From the NCBI RefSeq assembly GCF_003725795.1, contig NZ_RBEE01000023.1, positions 434,001 to 498,000 on the forward strand: 64,000 nucleotides of DNA, read 5' to 3'. The notes below the pieces were generated by a model. It ran no database searches. It was not told the DNA's origin and was given only the letters and a program-made list of their open reading frames with translations. Shown piece by piece: positions 1-7,952 of this stretch (its first letter is position 1; each line of letters opens with the position of its first letter). This DNA comes from Pedobacter jejuensis (GTDB lineage Bacteria > Bacteroidota > Bacteroidia > Sphingobacteriales > Sphingobacteriaceae). The position numbers and the translations under genes were made by a program.

Positions 1-1537
1 TTTGATGCTTAATGCTATCTACGAGATTAACTAGATGTTTGAACAAAAAAACGGCTTCCTCAGGATTGGTAGTACTTGTTCCGTCTGCCTTTTCGTCGAA
101 GCCGCAGCCTGATGTATCAATAAATAATAGAGGCTCATCATTTTCGAATAGTACGCGATTCGCTATAGCCGAATTTGCTATCAATTTATCATCGTAAAAT
201 ACTTTAGAAGAATAGCCCATTATCTGTGTATTCATTCGGTATTGTTCATTTAGCAAAACAATTGATTCGGGATGTAAATGAACCAATTTTTCTAATAAGG
301 TTTCTTTTAAACCTAAATTCGATGCCTCATTTGATTTTATGGTTGGTGATAGTTGAAGATGATCGCCAGCGAAAATAACTTTCTCAGCTTTTAAAATTGG
401 TATCCAACAAGCGGGTTCAAGTGCTTGTCCGGCTTCATCAATTACAACAGTATTATATTTTAAGTTTTTAACCGTATAATGATTAGAACCCACCAAAGTT
501 GCAGTAATAATTTGAGCATTATTAAATAGATTATCGATGATGTATTGCTCCGAGTTTTCTATTTCGCGACCAATTTTATGTGCCTCATCAAACAGTGCTT
601 TTCTTTGGTCGCGTTCGGCTTTACCAAAGCTTCGCTTGTATTTATGAGCCATGTTCTTGTACTCGTTCGCTTGCTTTTTTAATGCTTTTATGGATTTCAT
701 TTCTGGATGCTCGGCCATTTTATAATCAAGCGTTGCATGCATTAATCTTTCTGAAACCCGGGCAGGATTACCAACCCGAATAACATTTAACCCTTCTTCT
801 GATAATTTCTCGGTTAGTAAATCAACAGCGGTATTGCTTGGCGCAACAACCAGTATTTTCTGATTTTCCTGCTTTGATAGTTCTTTTATCGCCTGAACCA
901 AAGTTGTGGTTTTTCCGGTTCCTGGCGGACCATGAATAACAGCCAATTGATTGGCCGACAGTATCTTATTAACAGCTTCTTGTTGAGAAACATTTAACCT
1001 AGAAGAAGTGTACTGATAAACATTTTCATTAATCTCAGGATGCTCATTTGAGGTTAAAACCTTAATTAGCGTGTTTTTTGAATCATCTGCCGATAGTGAT
1101 ATTGCTTGTTTTAAAGCATGATGCATCTCATCATAGCTATTATTATCAAAAAGTAAATCAACACCCAGTTTTTCATCTTTTGTCCAATCGGGTAATTCAT
1201 CCAAACGCAAACTAATTTTCATTTTATTGCGATTTAAATGTGTAATTACACCATCAATTCTATCATTTTTAGCATCGTGATTGGAGAATAAAACTACAGA
1301 AGACCCGAAACGGAATTGTTGAGATAAATCTTGATGAGTGGTTCGTTCAACTTCTATAGTTAGGTAGTCTCCCCTGCCCATTTCCGTATTTCTAATGGCA
1401 ATTGGATACCATGTTAAACCTAAAGTTCGTCTGTCGGCTGCTGATGTATTTTCTGTTAATTTTAAGTATGCCTGATGATCGGCTTTACGTTCAATATTCA
1501 GTAAATCCTGAAGTTTATTAAAATAATCTTTTATCAA
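1..1537 (-). CDS. Superfamily 1 (IGHMBP2/UPF1-type) helicase, C-terminus outside window
   Basis: N-terminal part (about 512 residues) of a superfamily 1B DNA/RNA helicase; the gene runs leftward off the window. Walker A GPPGTGKTTT lies near residue 205, the Walker B IDEAGQALEP near 365, followed by GDHLQLSPT and LNEQYRM, the expected SF1B motif order. The first 150 or so residues match the 1B/OB-like region of these proteins. No ATG precedes the conserved N-terminus; TTG at 1535-1537 (reading MIKDYFNKLQ) is the best start. It lies in the same frame as the upstream DUF3037 gene, 12 codons past that gene's TAA, so the three leftward genes are probably one transcript. NTP-driven unwinding follows from the motifs; the true substrate is unknown. 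Confidence 0.9.
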   Translation of the reverse strand, partial: MIKDYFNKLQDLLNIERKADHQAYLKLTENTSAADRRTLGLTWYPIAIRNTEMGRGDYLTIEVERTTHQDLSQQFRFGSSVVLFSNHDAKNDRIDGVITHLNRNKMKISLRLDELPDWTKDEKLGVDLLFDNNSYDEMHHALKQAISLSADDSKNTLIKVLTSNEHPEINENVYQYTSSRLNVSQQEAVNKILSANQLAVIHGPPGTGKTTTLVQAIKELSKQENQKILVVAPSNTAVDLLTEKLSEEGLNVIRVGNPARVSERLMHATLDYKMAEHPEMKSIKALKKQANEYKNMAHKYKRSFGKAERDQRKALFDEAHKIGREIENSEQYIIDNLFNNAQIITATLVGSNHYTVKNLKYNTVVIDEAGQALEPACWIPILKAEKVIFAGDHLQLSPTIKSNEASNLGLKETLLEKLVHLHPESIVLLNEQYRMNTQIMGYSSKVFYDDKLIANSAIANRVLFENDEPLLFIDTSGCGFDEKADGTSTTNPEEAVFLFKHLVNLVDSIKHQ

Positions 1538-1575
1538 TGAGTGAAAATTAAGGGCAATAAAGAGTTTGAATGAAA

Positions 1576-1959
1576 TTACAATACCAACTGATGGTGTAAT
1601 CTTAAAAGTGTTTCTTCGGCATTTTGGCATAAACCAGGGTGCACTTTTGAGCATTGCACAACCGTACTTCTGGTAGCGGTAAGCCAGCGAAAACGTGAAG
1701 CCATGTCATATTGTCCGATAGAACCGGAACCAGCAGAACCTGCGCTAATTCTTTCAAAAGCAGATAAGTTTTCAATTATCTCATCTAAATCTAAATCAGC
1801 AGAAAAAGCCGAAATTCGGTTTTGATTTAATGCAAATATGGTTTTTAAAAATTTTTGCTTTGCACAGAATAGAATAATGCCCACGTTAATAAATTCTTCG
1901 CGTTCTACCCTTGGCATAACCCGAATTACAGCATACTCAAATAAGAATTTCTCTTGCAT
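1576..1959 (-). CDS. DUF3037 family protein
   Basis: A 127-residue soluble protein of the DUF3037 family, recognised by its N-terminal pattern FEYAVIRVMPRVEREEFINV and the following GIILFC strand. The function of the family is unknown. The gene starts with ATG at 1959 inside the 3' end of the HipA-like gene (23 bp overlap), so the two are very probably translationally coupled. DUF3037 proteins are commonly encoded next to HipA-like kinases, and I infer that the pair works together. It is about normal length for the family and shows no signal peptide or membrane segment. Confidence 0.85.
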   Translation of the reverse strand: MQEKFLFEYAVIRVMPRVEREEFINVGIILFCAKQKFLKTIFALNQNRISAFSADLDLDEIIENLSAFERISAGSAGSGSIGQYDMASRFRWLTATRSTVVQCSKVHPGLCQNAEETLLRLHHQLVL

Positions 1960-2728
1960 GCTGTGCTTCTTTTAAAAATATATCAGAATGGGCCAATCTA
2001 ATTTCAAGGAACTTGGCGTAGGCCTGGCGATGGTCATCTTTTGTTTCAAAAACATTTTCGCCATCTAACCATGCGTCAGGAATTAATGAAACAATGGCTT
2101 GAAAGTGTTCAGGTTTTAAAATCTTACGGAAATCTTCATCTACGGTTTCCAGTTCAGATGCTTCTTGTAACAACACATGGTCTTTAACCAATGCAAACGG
2201 GCGTTTAGCTTGTTCTTCCCAATTTTGCCATGAATGGTGAAAATATAATGCAGCACCATGGTCAATTAACCACAATTCTTTATGCCATAACAACATATTT
2301 GTATTGCGGCAGGTACGGTCCATATTGGTAAGCAAACAATCTAACCAAACAATTTGTGATGCGAGTTTAGCATCAACTTTGGTTACAGTTGGGTCGAAAG
2401 TAATTGCACCAGAAAGATAATGTAAAGCTAAATTTAAGCCAACGCTTGCTTTCAATAAATCCTGAATTTCTTCATCGGGTTCGGTTCGGCCAAAGGCTTC
2501 ATCTAAATTAGAGAAAACCAATTCAGGAACTCTGAGACCTAAAATTCTAGCAATTTCACCACCAATCAATTCGGCAATTAATGCTCTTGAACCTTGCCCG
2601 GCACCCCGGAATTTTAAGACATAAAGAAAATCATCGTCGGCTTCTGCTATTGCAGGCATGGAGCCACCTTCTCTGAGAGGCGTAACATACCGCGTAACAT
2701 TAACCGTTCTTAGTTGAATATCAATCAT
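1937..2728 (-). CDS. HipA-like kinase family protein
   Basis: A 263-residue protein resembling the stand-alone HipA-like kinase domain, shorter than true HipA toxins (about 430 residues). Kinase-like features are the stretch LTNMDRTCRNTN (catalytic Asp and Asn of the HipA D-x-x-x-x-N type, near residues 136-143) and LIDHGAAL (metal-binding Asp, near 155). The N-terminal HipA-N1 subdomain and any HipB-type DNA-binding partner are absent, so it is not a classical toxin-antitoxin pair. It heads a leftward operon with DUF3037 and the helicase. A -7 box TAAATTTG (complement of 2740-2747) lies 12 bp upstream of the ATG. The protein substrate is not predictable. Confidence 0.8.
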   Translation of the reverse strand: MIDIQLRTVNVTRYVTPLREGGSMPAIAEADDDFLYVLKFRGAGQGSRALIAELIGGEIARILGLRVPELVFSNLDEAFGRTEPDEEIQDLLKASVGLNLALHYLSGAITFDPTVTKVDAKLASQIVWLDCLLTNMDRTCRNTNMLLWHKELWLIDHGAALYFHHSWQNWEEQAKRPFALVKDHVLLQEASELETVDEDFRKILKPEHFQAIVSLIPDAWLDGENVFETKDDHRQAYAKFLEIRLAHSDIFLKEAQHAREILI

Positions 2729-2739
2729 ATTTATCTTTA

Positions 2740-2747
2740 CAAATTTA
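2740..2747 (-). promoter_or_regulatory. Candidate -7 box for the HipA-like operon
   Basis: On the minus strand this reads TAAATTTG, a full match to the Bacteroidota -7 consensus TAnnTTTG, 12 bp before the HipA-like ATG. A -33 TTG at normal spacing is not evident; the nearest is 27 bp away. Confidence 0.4.
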
Positions 2748-2853
2748 GTAGAATTATGGTAGATATTATGGTTCCAAGTATCTGTTTAAAATTTTAAGCT
2801 TAAAACCTTTAAAAGATTTAGCGGTTGTATTAACATTCTTAACAGCAATAATT

Positions 2854-3231
2854 ATGACACCACCTATTTACTATTTATTTATTTTGGCTTTACCTGTAGC
2901 TTGTATTGCATGGACGGTAACAAAGGAAGAAATTTTTAGAGAGGCAAGAGAATATTGTTTAAACCAATCAAAAATTTGCAAGCTATTATTTAAAAGAAAG
3001 TTTTTTTATGTTTTTACTTGCGAATATTGCTTTAGTCATTACGTAACCATTTTATTATTGATTGTGACTAAATTTACTTTGTTGTATGCAGATTGGCGAG
3101 GCTACATTATATCAGGTTTCTCTATAGTTTGGATTGCAAACATTTACATGAGCTTATATAGTTTGATAAGAATAGATTTAAAAAAAGAAAGGTTAAGAGC
3201 AGAAATTGAAGAACTTAAGTTGAAGAAATAG
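2854..3231 (+). CDS. Small membrane protein with CxxC motif, function unknown
   Basis: A 125-residue protein I do not recognise with certainty. Residues 5-22 form an N-terminal hydrophobic segment, and two more lie near 60-75 and 83-105. A Cys pair in FTCEYCFSHYV (about residues 54-64) sits just before the second membrane segment. This resembles the CPFCLGFW-type motif of DUF1360 membrane proteins, but the match is weak. The C-terminus is charged and probably cytoplasmic (KKERLRAEIEELKLKK). It stands alone, followed by the hairpin terminator at 3350-3383. Confidence 0.55.
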   Translation: MTPPIYYLFILALPVACIAWTVTKEEIFREAREYCLNQSKICKLLFKRKFFYVFTCEYCFSHYVTILLLIVTKFTLLYADWRGYIISGFSIVWIANIYMSLYSLIRIDLKKERLRAEIEELKLKK

Positions 3232-3317
3232 AATATTTTAGAACCTGCTTAAACATGTAAAGAATCAAAAAAAAGTAAAGAATTTTAAAAAAATTTTTCA
3301 ATTCCCATAAGTAACTA

Positions 3318-3383
3318 TATATTTGCCCTTGAGAGCGTTAATTTAGATGCGGGTATACGACGAAAGTTGTATGCCCGTTTTTT
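3318..3383 (+). ncRNA. Possible short RNA: promoter plus GNRA-capped terminator hairpin
   Basis: A TAnnTTTG box (TATATTTG, 3318-3325) is followed about 25 bp later by a 12-bp stem (3350-3361 with 3366-3377, including G-U pairs) closed by a GAAA tetraloop and then TTTTTTGTTTT. If the box is used, the transcript would start near 3332 and be about 50 nt with no ORF. The minimal reading is a rightward terminator for the membrane protein gene. The RNA interpretation is inference; I do not recognise a known family. Confidence 0.4.
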
Positions 3384-3386
3384 GTT

Positions 3387-3905
3387 TTAAGACGATAATC
3401 TTGCCTCTGCTACCCTTTCAAGACATATTTTTAACCAGGGAGTAAACATTTCTGGCTTTTTAGTAATTTGATTTCTCAATTCATCAAGAGTGAGATATTG
3501 GAAATCTTGAACCTCTTCCCTATTAATTTTTGGAATTTCATCTGTGAAGCCAAAAAAAACGTGGTCTAATTCGTGCTCAATCAATCCATCTGGAAAAGCT
3601 GCTTTGTACGTAAAATTAAATGCATATTTCAAAGCGCAGTTCATACCCATTTCTTCATCCAAACGTCTTATTGCTGCATCAATATTATCTTCGCCTAAAC
3701 GAGGATGGCTACAACAGGTATTCGTCCATAAACCACCAGAGTGGTATTTACTGAAAGCTCTTTGCTGTAAAAGCAGTTCGTTTTTTGAGTTGAATATGAA
3801 AATAGAAAAGGCTCGATGAAGCAAGCCTTTTGTATGGGCTTCTAGTTTTTCCATCTGCCCAATAGGTAAATCGTTATTATCTACAAGTATTACTTGTTCA
3901 GTCAT
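3387..3905 (-). CDS. idi: Type 1 isopentenyl-diphosphate delta-isomerase
   Basis: Interconverts IPP and DMAPP, supplying the isoprenoid pathway. The 172-residue length is normal for type 1 IDI (Nudix fold). Visible signatures are TNTCCSHP at residues 61-68 (catalytic Cys65 preceding SHP), the Nudix helix RRLDEEMG near 80-87, and EHELDHVFFG at 110-119, which carries the metal/catalytic glutamates. It lies 61 bp downstream of the phytoene synthase-like gene on the same strand, so it is likely the last gene of the CarH-regulated isoprenoid unit. Confidence 0.95.
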   Translation of the reverse strand: MTEQVILVDNNDLPIGQMEKLEAHTKGLLHRAFSIFIFNSKNELLLQQRAFSKYHSGGLWTNTCCSHPRLGEDNIDAAIRRLDEEMGMNCALKYAFNFTYKAAFPDGLIEHELDHVFFGFTDEIPKINREEVQDFQYLTLDELRNQITKKPEMFTPWLKICLERVAEARLSS

Positions 3906-3966
3906 TCTATTAACCTCAGAAATTATTTTAATTAGGGAAAGATTTCAAATTAGTTAAACTTAAATC

Positions 3967-4803
3967 TTAAATGGCATTCAGCTTATAACGAATCATTGAA
4001 TCAAACATTAACCCAATCTTTCTACGATTAGAAATTCTTATCCGCTCATTCATAATACGTTCTGCAGTTAAGCCTTTAATTTTTGTAAAAAGTTTTTTAT
4101 AATAGATATAAGATAAATAAACGCCACTTCTTGATGATGCAGGTAACATTTTAATGCCTACTAAAGCATCCTTAAATTCTTGTTCTATCTCAGCTTCAAT
4201 TGCTTGTTTTTGCTTATCACAAAATTCTGCAAGGTTCACGTTCGGAAAATAGCTACGATTTAAAGATTGATGATCGGCTTTTAAATCCCTTAAAAAATTA
4301 ATTTTTTGAAAGGCCGAACCCAGTTTCATTGCAAATGGTTTCAAACGTTGGTATTCAGCTTCATCACCATTGGTGAAAACCTTTAGGCACATCAAACCAA
4401 CTACTTCAGCCGAACCTAAAATATAAGTATCATAAAGTTCTGGTGTGTATTCTTGTTCATCCAAATCCATTTCCATACTATTCAAAAACAGATGTATTAA
4501 ATCATGACTGATCTGATATTCGTTAACAATTTTTTGAAAAGAATTAAGTACAGGATTTAAACTTATGCCCAAATCAATTGCTTCGAAGGTATCAGTACGA
4601 AATTTATTTAACAGGTATTTTTTATCAAATTCGTGGAAGCTATCTACAATTTCATCAGCTAATCTAACAAAACCATAAATAGAATAAATTGGCATGCGAA
4701 GGCTTTTATTCAAAAAATAAATTCCAAAAGAAAAACTCGTGCTATACATCTTAGTGGTAACCTTACTGCAATCCGCCGATAGTTTATCAAATATTTCTTT
4801 CAT
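3967..4803 (-). CDS. crtB: Phytoene/squalene synthase family protein (CrtB-like)
   Basis: Head-to-head prenyl synthase of 278 residues. Both Mg-diphosphate binding motifs are present: DEIVD at residues 50-54 and DLKAD at 173-177 within the conserved NFLRDLKAD. Its length and position after a CarH-type regulator favour phytoene synthase (2 GGPP to phytoene) over squalene synthase, but sequence alone does not exclude a C30 product. No desaturase (crtI) or cyclase is nearby, so a coloured carotenoid would need genes elsewhere. The start codon overlaps the regulator's stop codon (ATGA at 4800-4803), implying translational coupling. Confidence 0.88.
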   Translation of the reverse strand: MKEIFDKLSADCSKVTTKMYSTSFSFGIYFLNKSLRMPIYSIYGFVRLADEIVDSFHEFDKKYLLNKFRTDTFEAIDLGISLNPVLNSFQKIVNEYQISHDLIHLFLNSMEMDLDEQEYTPELYDTYILGSAEVVGLMCLKVFTNGDEAEYQRLKPFAMKLGSAFQKINFLRDLKADHQSLNRSYFPNVNLAEFCDKQKQAIEAEIEQEFKDALVGIKMLPASSRSGVYLSYIYYKKLFTKIKGLTAERIMNERIRISNRRKIGLMFDSMIRYKLNAI

Positions 4804-5693
4804 TTTGAGGTGTCTTTAATATTATTTTCGAACTCTTCTAAAGAGTTAAATTTTTTAATGTTTGAGGAGGTGGTAATTTGATTAATGGTTTGCATATTCC
4901 CTGCTAAATGTATGTCAATCTTTCCGCAAATTTCTTGCAGATTATCAATATAAGTTTGGGCAGTTTTTAAAGGCCTTAGCTTTACCATAAAAAATAAAAC
5001 ATTATCAATTTTAACATCATCAATAACCCTTTTTACAGAATCTAAAGGTACTTTTGCACCTAAATAAATTACTTTATGTCCGCTTGCTTTTAAAATATAT
5101 TGGGCGAATAGTAAACCTACATCATGCTCTTCATCTTCTGGCAAAAAGAGCATCCAGGTTTTGGTAGCTGTTGTTTGTTTTAAGGTTAAAAAATCTATAG
5201 CTGTATATATCTTTCTTCTGATAATATTAGATAAAAAATGTTCTTGTGCAGGACAAATATTATCCTTACGCCACATTAAACCTAGTCTAACTAAAATTGG
5301 ATATATTATATTTTTATAAGTTTCTAAAATTCCGGATTTGCCAATACATGACGAAAGAAGTGTTTCGAAGGAAGTCTCATCATAAGCTAAACCAAACTTA
5401 ATAAGCTGCGTTACGTAATAATCATATTTTGTTGGATTAGAAGCTGGTTGAATTTCCTTTTCTAAAAGTAAATCTACATCTTGATCAGAAAGGCTGCAAA
5501 TTTTTGAAATCTTTAAACCCGATTGATTCAGACTAACGATATTTAATAACCTAACCAATTGTATATCATCATACAAACGAGTGTTTCCATCCGTTCTTGT
5601 TGGTTTTAAGGCATTGTATCGTTGCTCCCAAATTCTTATGGTGTGAGATTGAACACCTGATAATTGTTCGAGGTCTGAAATGGAGTAATTCAT
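4800..5693 (-). CDS. MerR-family B12-binding photoreceptor-type regulator (CarH/LitR-like)
   Basis: 297 residues: MerR DNA-binding domain (about 1-70, with HTIRIWEQRY), a four-helix B12-capping region (about 85-165) and a Rossmann-like cobalamin domain (about 175-290). The CarH signature W-x9-EH is exact (Trp141, Glu151, His152), and the cobalamin motif E-x-H-x-x-G is present at 188-193 with His190 as the expected lower cobalt ligand. In Thermus CarH the residue after the Trp is the His that captures cobalt in the light; here it is Arg142. CarH-type proteins repress carotenoid genes in the dark with adenosylcobalamin. The gene heads the crtB-idi unit, which supports that role here. Confidence 0.9.
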   Translation of the reverse strand: MNYSISDLEQLSGVQSHTIRIWEQRYNALKPTRTDGNTRLYDDIQLVRLLNIVSLNQSGLKISKICSLSDQDVDLLLEKEIQPASNPTKYDYYVTQLIKFGLAYDETSFETLLSSCIGKSGILETYKNIIYPILVRLGLMWRKDNICPAQEHFLSNIIRRKIYTAIDFLTLKQTTATKTWMLFLPEDEEHDVGLLFAQYILKASGHKVIYLGAKVPLDSVKRVIDDVKIDNVLFFMVKLRPLKTAQTYIDNLQEICGKIDIHLAGNMQTINQITTSSNIKKFNSLEEFENNIKDTSK

Positions 5694-5697
5694 TTTT

Positions 5698-5725
5698 GTT
5701 TAAATATATCAATTAAAATTTAAAC
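5698..5725. promoter_or_regulatory. Inverted repeat upstream of the CarH-like gene, candidate operator
   Basis: GTTTAAAT (5698-5705) and ATTTAAAC (5718-5725) form a perfect inverted repeat with 12 bp between arms, beginning 5 bp upstream of the regulator's ATG. Similar elements (CTTAAACAGGTAC near 5779, CCTGTACATAAAC near 5913) recur in the same 295-bp intergenic region. Autoregulation by the MerR protein is plausible; the AT-rich arms make chance matches possible. Confidence 0.3.
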
Positions 5726-5956
5726 AAGATGTTATTGAAATAGTTTTTTAAGTTTATATCTTAACTTTTACATTAAAGCTTAAACAGGTACTTAAAACAA
5801 TAAAATGTATGAGCATTATTACATTATTTCTTTCTTTTAGTAAAAATATTTAGATAATAAATTTCCTGATTTAACACGAACGCGTAACAAACCTACATCA
5901 ACATGGTCAAAACCTGTACATAAACATTATTTTTTTTTAGTGTGAATATGTTGACC

Positions 5957-5964
5957 TAATTTTG
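5957..5964 (+). promoter_or_regulatory. Candidate -7 box for the first LytTR gene
   Basis: TAATTTTG matches TAnnTTTG and lies 24 bp before the ATG at 5989. The -33 position holds a T-tract rather than a clear TTG. Confidence 0.45.
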
Positions 5965-5988
5965 CAGTCGTTTTAGCCGCTACCAAAT

Positions 5989-6729
5989 ATGAAATTGAAG
6001 TGTATTGTAATTGATGATGAAATTCATGCCATTAATGGAATAAAATCATATATAACTACATTAAGCAATTTACAATTGGTAGAAGTTTATACCGACCCAC
6101 TCCAAGCATTGACAGAAATAGGCTCTGGTGCAAACGTTGATATTATTTTTATGGATGTTGATATGCCTATGATATCTGGCATTGAACTCTCAAAAGCACT
6201 TCGACACAAAACCGATAAATTAATATTTACGACCTCGCACAGTAAATATGCTTATGAAGCCTTTGAAATGTTTGCCAATGCCTTTTTACTAAAGCCTTAT
6301 ACGTTAGCCCGTTTTGCAGAAACCATTAATCGACTATTTCCGCAGGTAAAAAATGTGATTAATAGTTCGATAAAAATAGAAGAGGATTATTTTTTTATCC
6401 GGAATAAAAACGACAATAATAATCTAATTAAAGTACGTAATAAAGACATAATTGCTGTAGAGAGTTTACAAAACTATGTGCGTATTTATACTGTTTATGA
6501 TACTATTGTTTCTTATATTGGACTTTCAGAAATTAAAGAAATTTTAAAAGAAAACCCAAACTTTGTACAAGCACATCGTTCTTTTATTATTTCTAAAAAT
6601 CATATAGAGAAAGTTGAAGGCAATACATTAAAAATGACTAACGATTTGGTTGTTAATTTGGGTAATAACTATCGAGATGAAGTGCAAACATTTATAAAAG
6701 AAAAAACAATTAAAACCGGCCGATCCTAA
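5989..6729 (+). CDS. LytTR-family response regulator
   Basis: 246 residues: receiver domain (about 1-125) with acidic pair Asp9/Asp10, phospho-acceptor Asp56 in FMDVDMP and Lys102 in LLKPY, then a LytTR DNA-binding domain (about 140-240) with the usual IIAVESLQNYVRIY strand and the QAHRSFIISKNHI core. It is 24 bp upstream of a LytS-type histidine kinase, and the two are presumably partners controlling unknown targets. A paralogue (7953-8696) follows the kinase. All canonical residues are present, so it should be a working regulator. Confidence 0.92.
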   Translation: MKLKCIVIDDEIHAINGIKSYITTLSNLQLVEVYTDPLQALTEIGSGANVDIIFMDVDMPMISGIELSKALRHKTDKLIFTTSHSKYAYEAFEMFANAFLLKPYTLARFAETINRLFPQVKNVINSSIKIEEDYFFIRNKNDNNNLIKVRNKDIIAVESLQNYVRIYTVYDTIVSYIGLSEIKEILKENPNFVQAHRSFIISKNHIEKVEGNTLKMTNDLVVNLGNNYRDEVQTFIKEKTIKTGRS

Positions 6730-6753
6730 ATTATTACAACTTCTACGCTCTAA

Positions 6754-7833
6754 ATGAAATCTTCTATAAATAATAATGTTGTTCAACAAAGTAAAATTTG
6801 GCAATGGTTAATCGCTAATAAATATCATTTTATTGGTTGGGCCGCTTTTTTGTTTTACGAAATTGTTATTGTAGGTTTTTACACTGGCAAGTTTGGCGCT
6901 ATAGGCGCTTATATTTTCCATTATTTTATAAATATTTCGATTTTTTATATCCATTCTCTTTACGTATTAAGGTATGGAATGAAAAATCCACGGCAAATTA
7001 TTTGGAAAGTGCCCTTGTTTTTAATATTAGAAGTTAGCATTTACCTGCTTATCATCTACCTTGCTTATGTTTATGTAAATCAATACACACACATCATCAA
7101 TAGTAATCAACCGGTAATTAATTTGCAATTCTTTTTAGGCGGGTTATTTAGGGCTGTTTATTTTATAACCTTTGGTACAGGATATTATTTTTTAATAACT
7201 TTTAATAAAGAACGCAAAAAAACAGAAGGTTTAGAAAAGCAGCGCTTAAACAATATTATTCAACTCGCTAAATCAGAAAATGCGTATTTAAGGGCCCAAA
7301 TTCAGCCTCATTTACTTTTTAACACATTAGATTTCATATATCAAAATGCCAGAGAAAATTCTCCTATTGCTGCAGAAACAATAATTGCCCTTTCAGGAAT
7401 GATGCGTTATGCAGTTGACAGTAAACATAAAGAAGAGTTTATTGAACTAGGTGATGAAATAGAACAAGTAGAAAACTTAATTAACCTACACCAGTTAATG
7501 GCAAACCATAGTTTGCATTTGCGTTTTTATTATGATGATGAAATAAAACATGAACGAATTATTCCAATGATTTTAATAACCCTAGTAGAAAATATTTTTA
7601 AACATGGCGATTTAACAAAACCCGCAGAAATAACCTTAACCCTAAGTGAAATGCAAATTGTGATCGAAACCAAAAATTCGGTTAAACAGATAAGCACATC
7701 AATAAAAAGAAATCGTACAGGGTTAGAAAATATTAATAAGAGATTAGAATATACCTATGGTAGCAAGGCAAAATTGAAACACTATTTTGATGATAATGAA
7801 CACTTTAATGTAAAAGTTACGATTACAAAATAG
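6754..7833 (+). CDS. LytS-like membrane sensor histidine kinase
   Basis: 359 residues. Four hydrophobic segments lie in the first 150 residues (about 27-47, 50-72, 84-108 and 125-149), then a cytoplasmic linker and a His_kinase domain with the H-box QPHLLFNTLDF (His186), N-box LITLVENIFKHG (about residue 270-281) and G-box RTGLENINKRL. This is the compact LytS/YpdA arrangement common in Bacteroidota, without a recognisable extracellular sensor domain. It lies between two LytTR regulators and could phosphorylate either. The gap to the second regulator is 119 bp. Confidence 0.92.
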   Translation: MKSSINNNVVQQSKIWQWLIANKYHFIGWAAFLFYEIVIVGFYTGKFGAIGAYIFHYFINISIFYIHSLYVLRYGMKNPRQIIWKVPLFLILEVSIYLLIIYLAYVYVNQYTHIINSNQPVINLQFFLGGLFRAVYFITFGTGYYFLITFNKERKKTEGLEKQRLNNIIQLAKSENAYLRAQIQPHLLFNTLDFIYQNARENSPIAAETIIALSGMMRYAVDSKHKEEFIELGDEIEQVENLINLHQLMANHSLHLRFYYDDEIKHERIIPMILITLVENIFKHGDLTKPAEITLTLSEMQIVIETKNSVKQISTSIKRNRTGLENINKRLEYTYGSKAKLKHYFDDNEHFNVKVTITK

Positions 7834-7952
7834 ATTTTTACGCAACATATTAACTAGATTAGATCCGATTCGTTACTTCCTACGTAAATTTTTATACATT
7901 TCTAATAAATTGATTACTAATAAATTTAATTACATCACTAACCCTATAATAC

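Noticed and set aside
5880..5930. TGTACA-type direct repeats as the CarH operator
   Set aside because: Spacing is irregular and only two or three short matches occur; kept as a hint, not called as a site.
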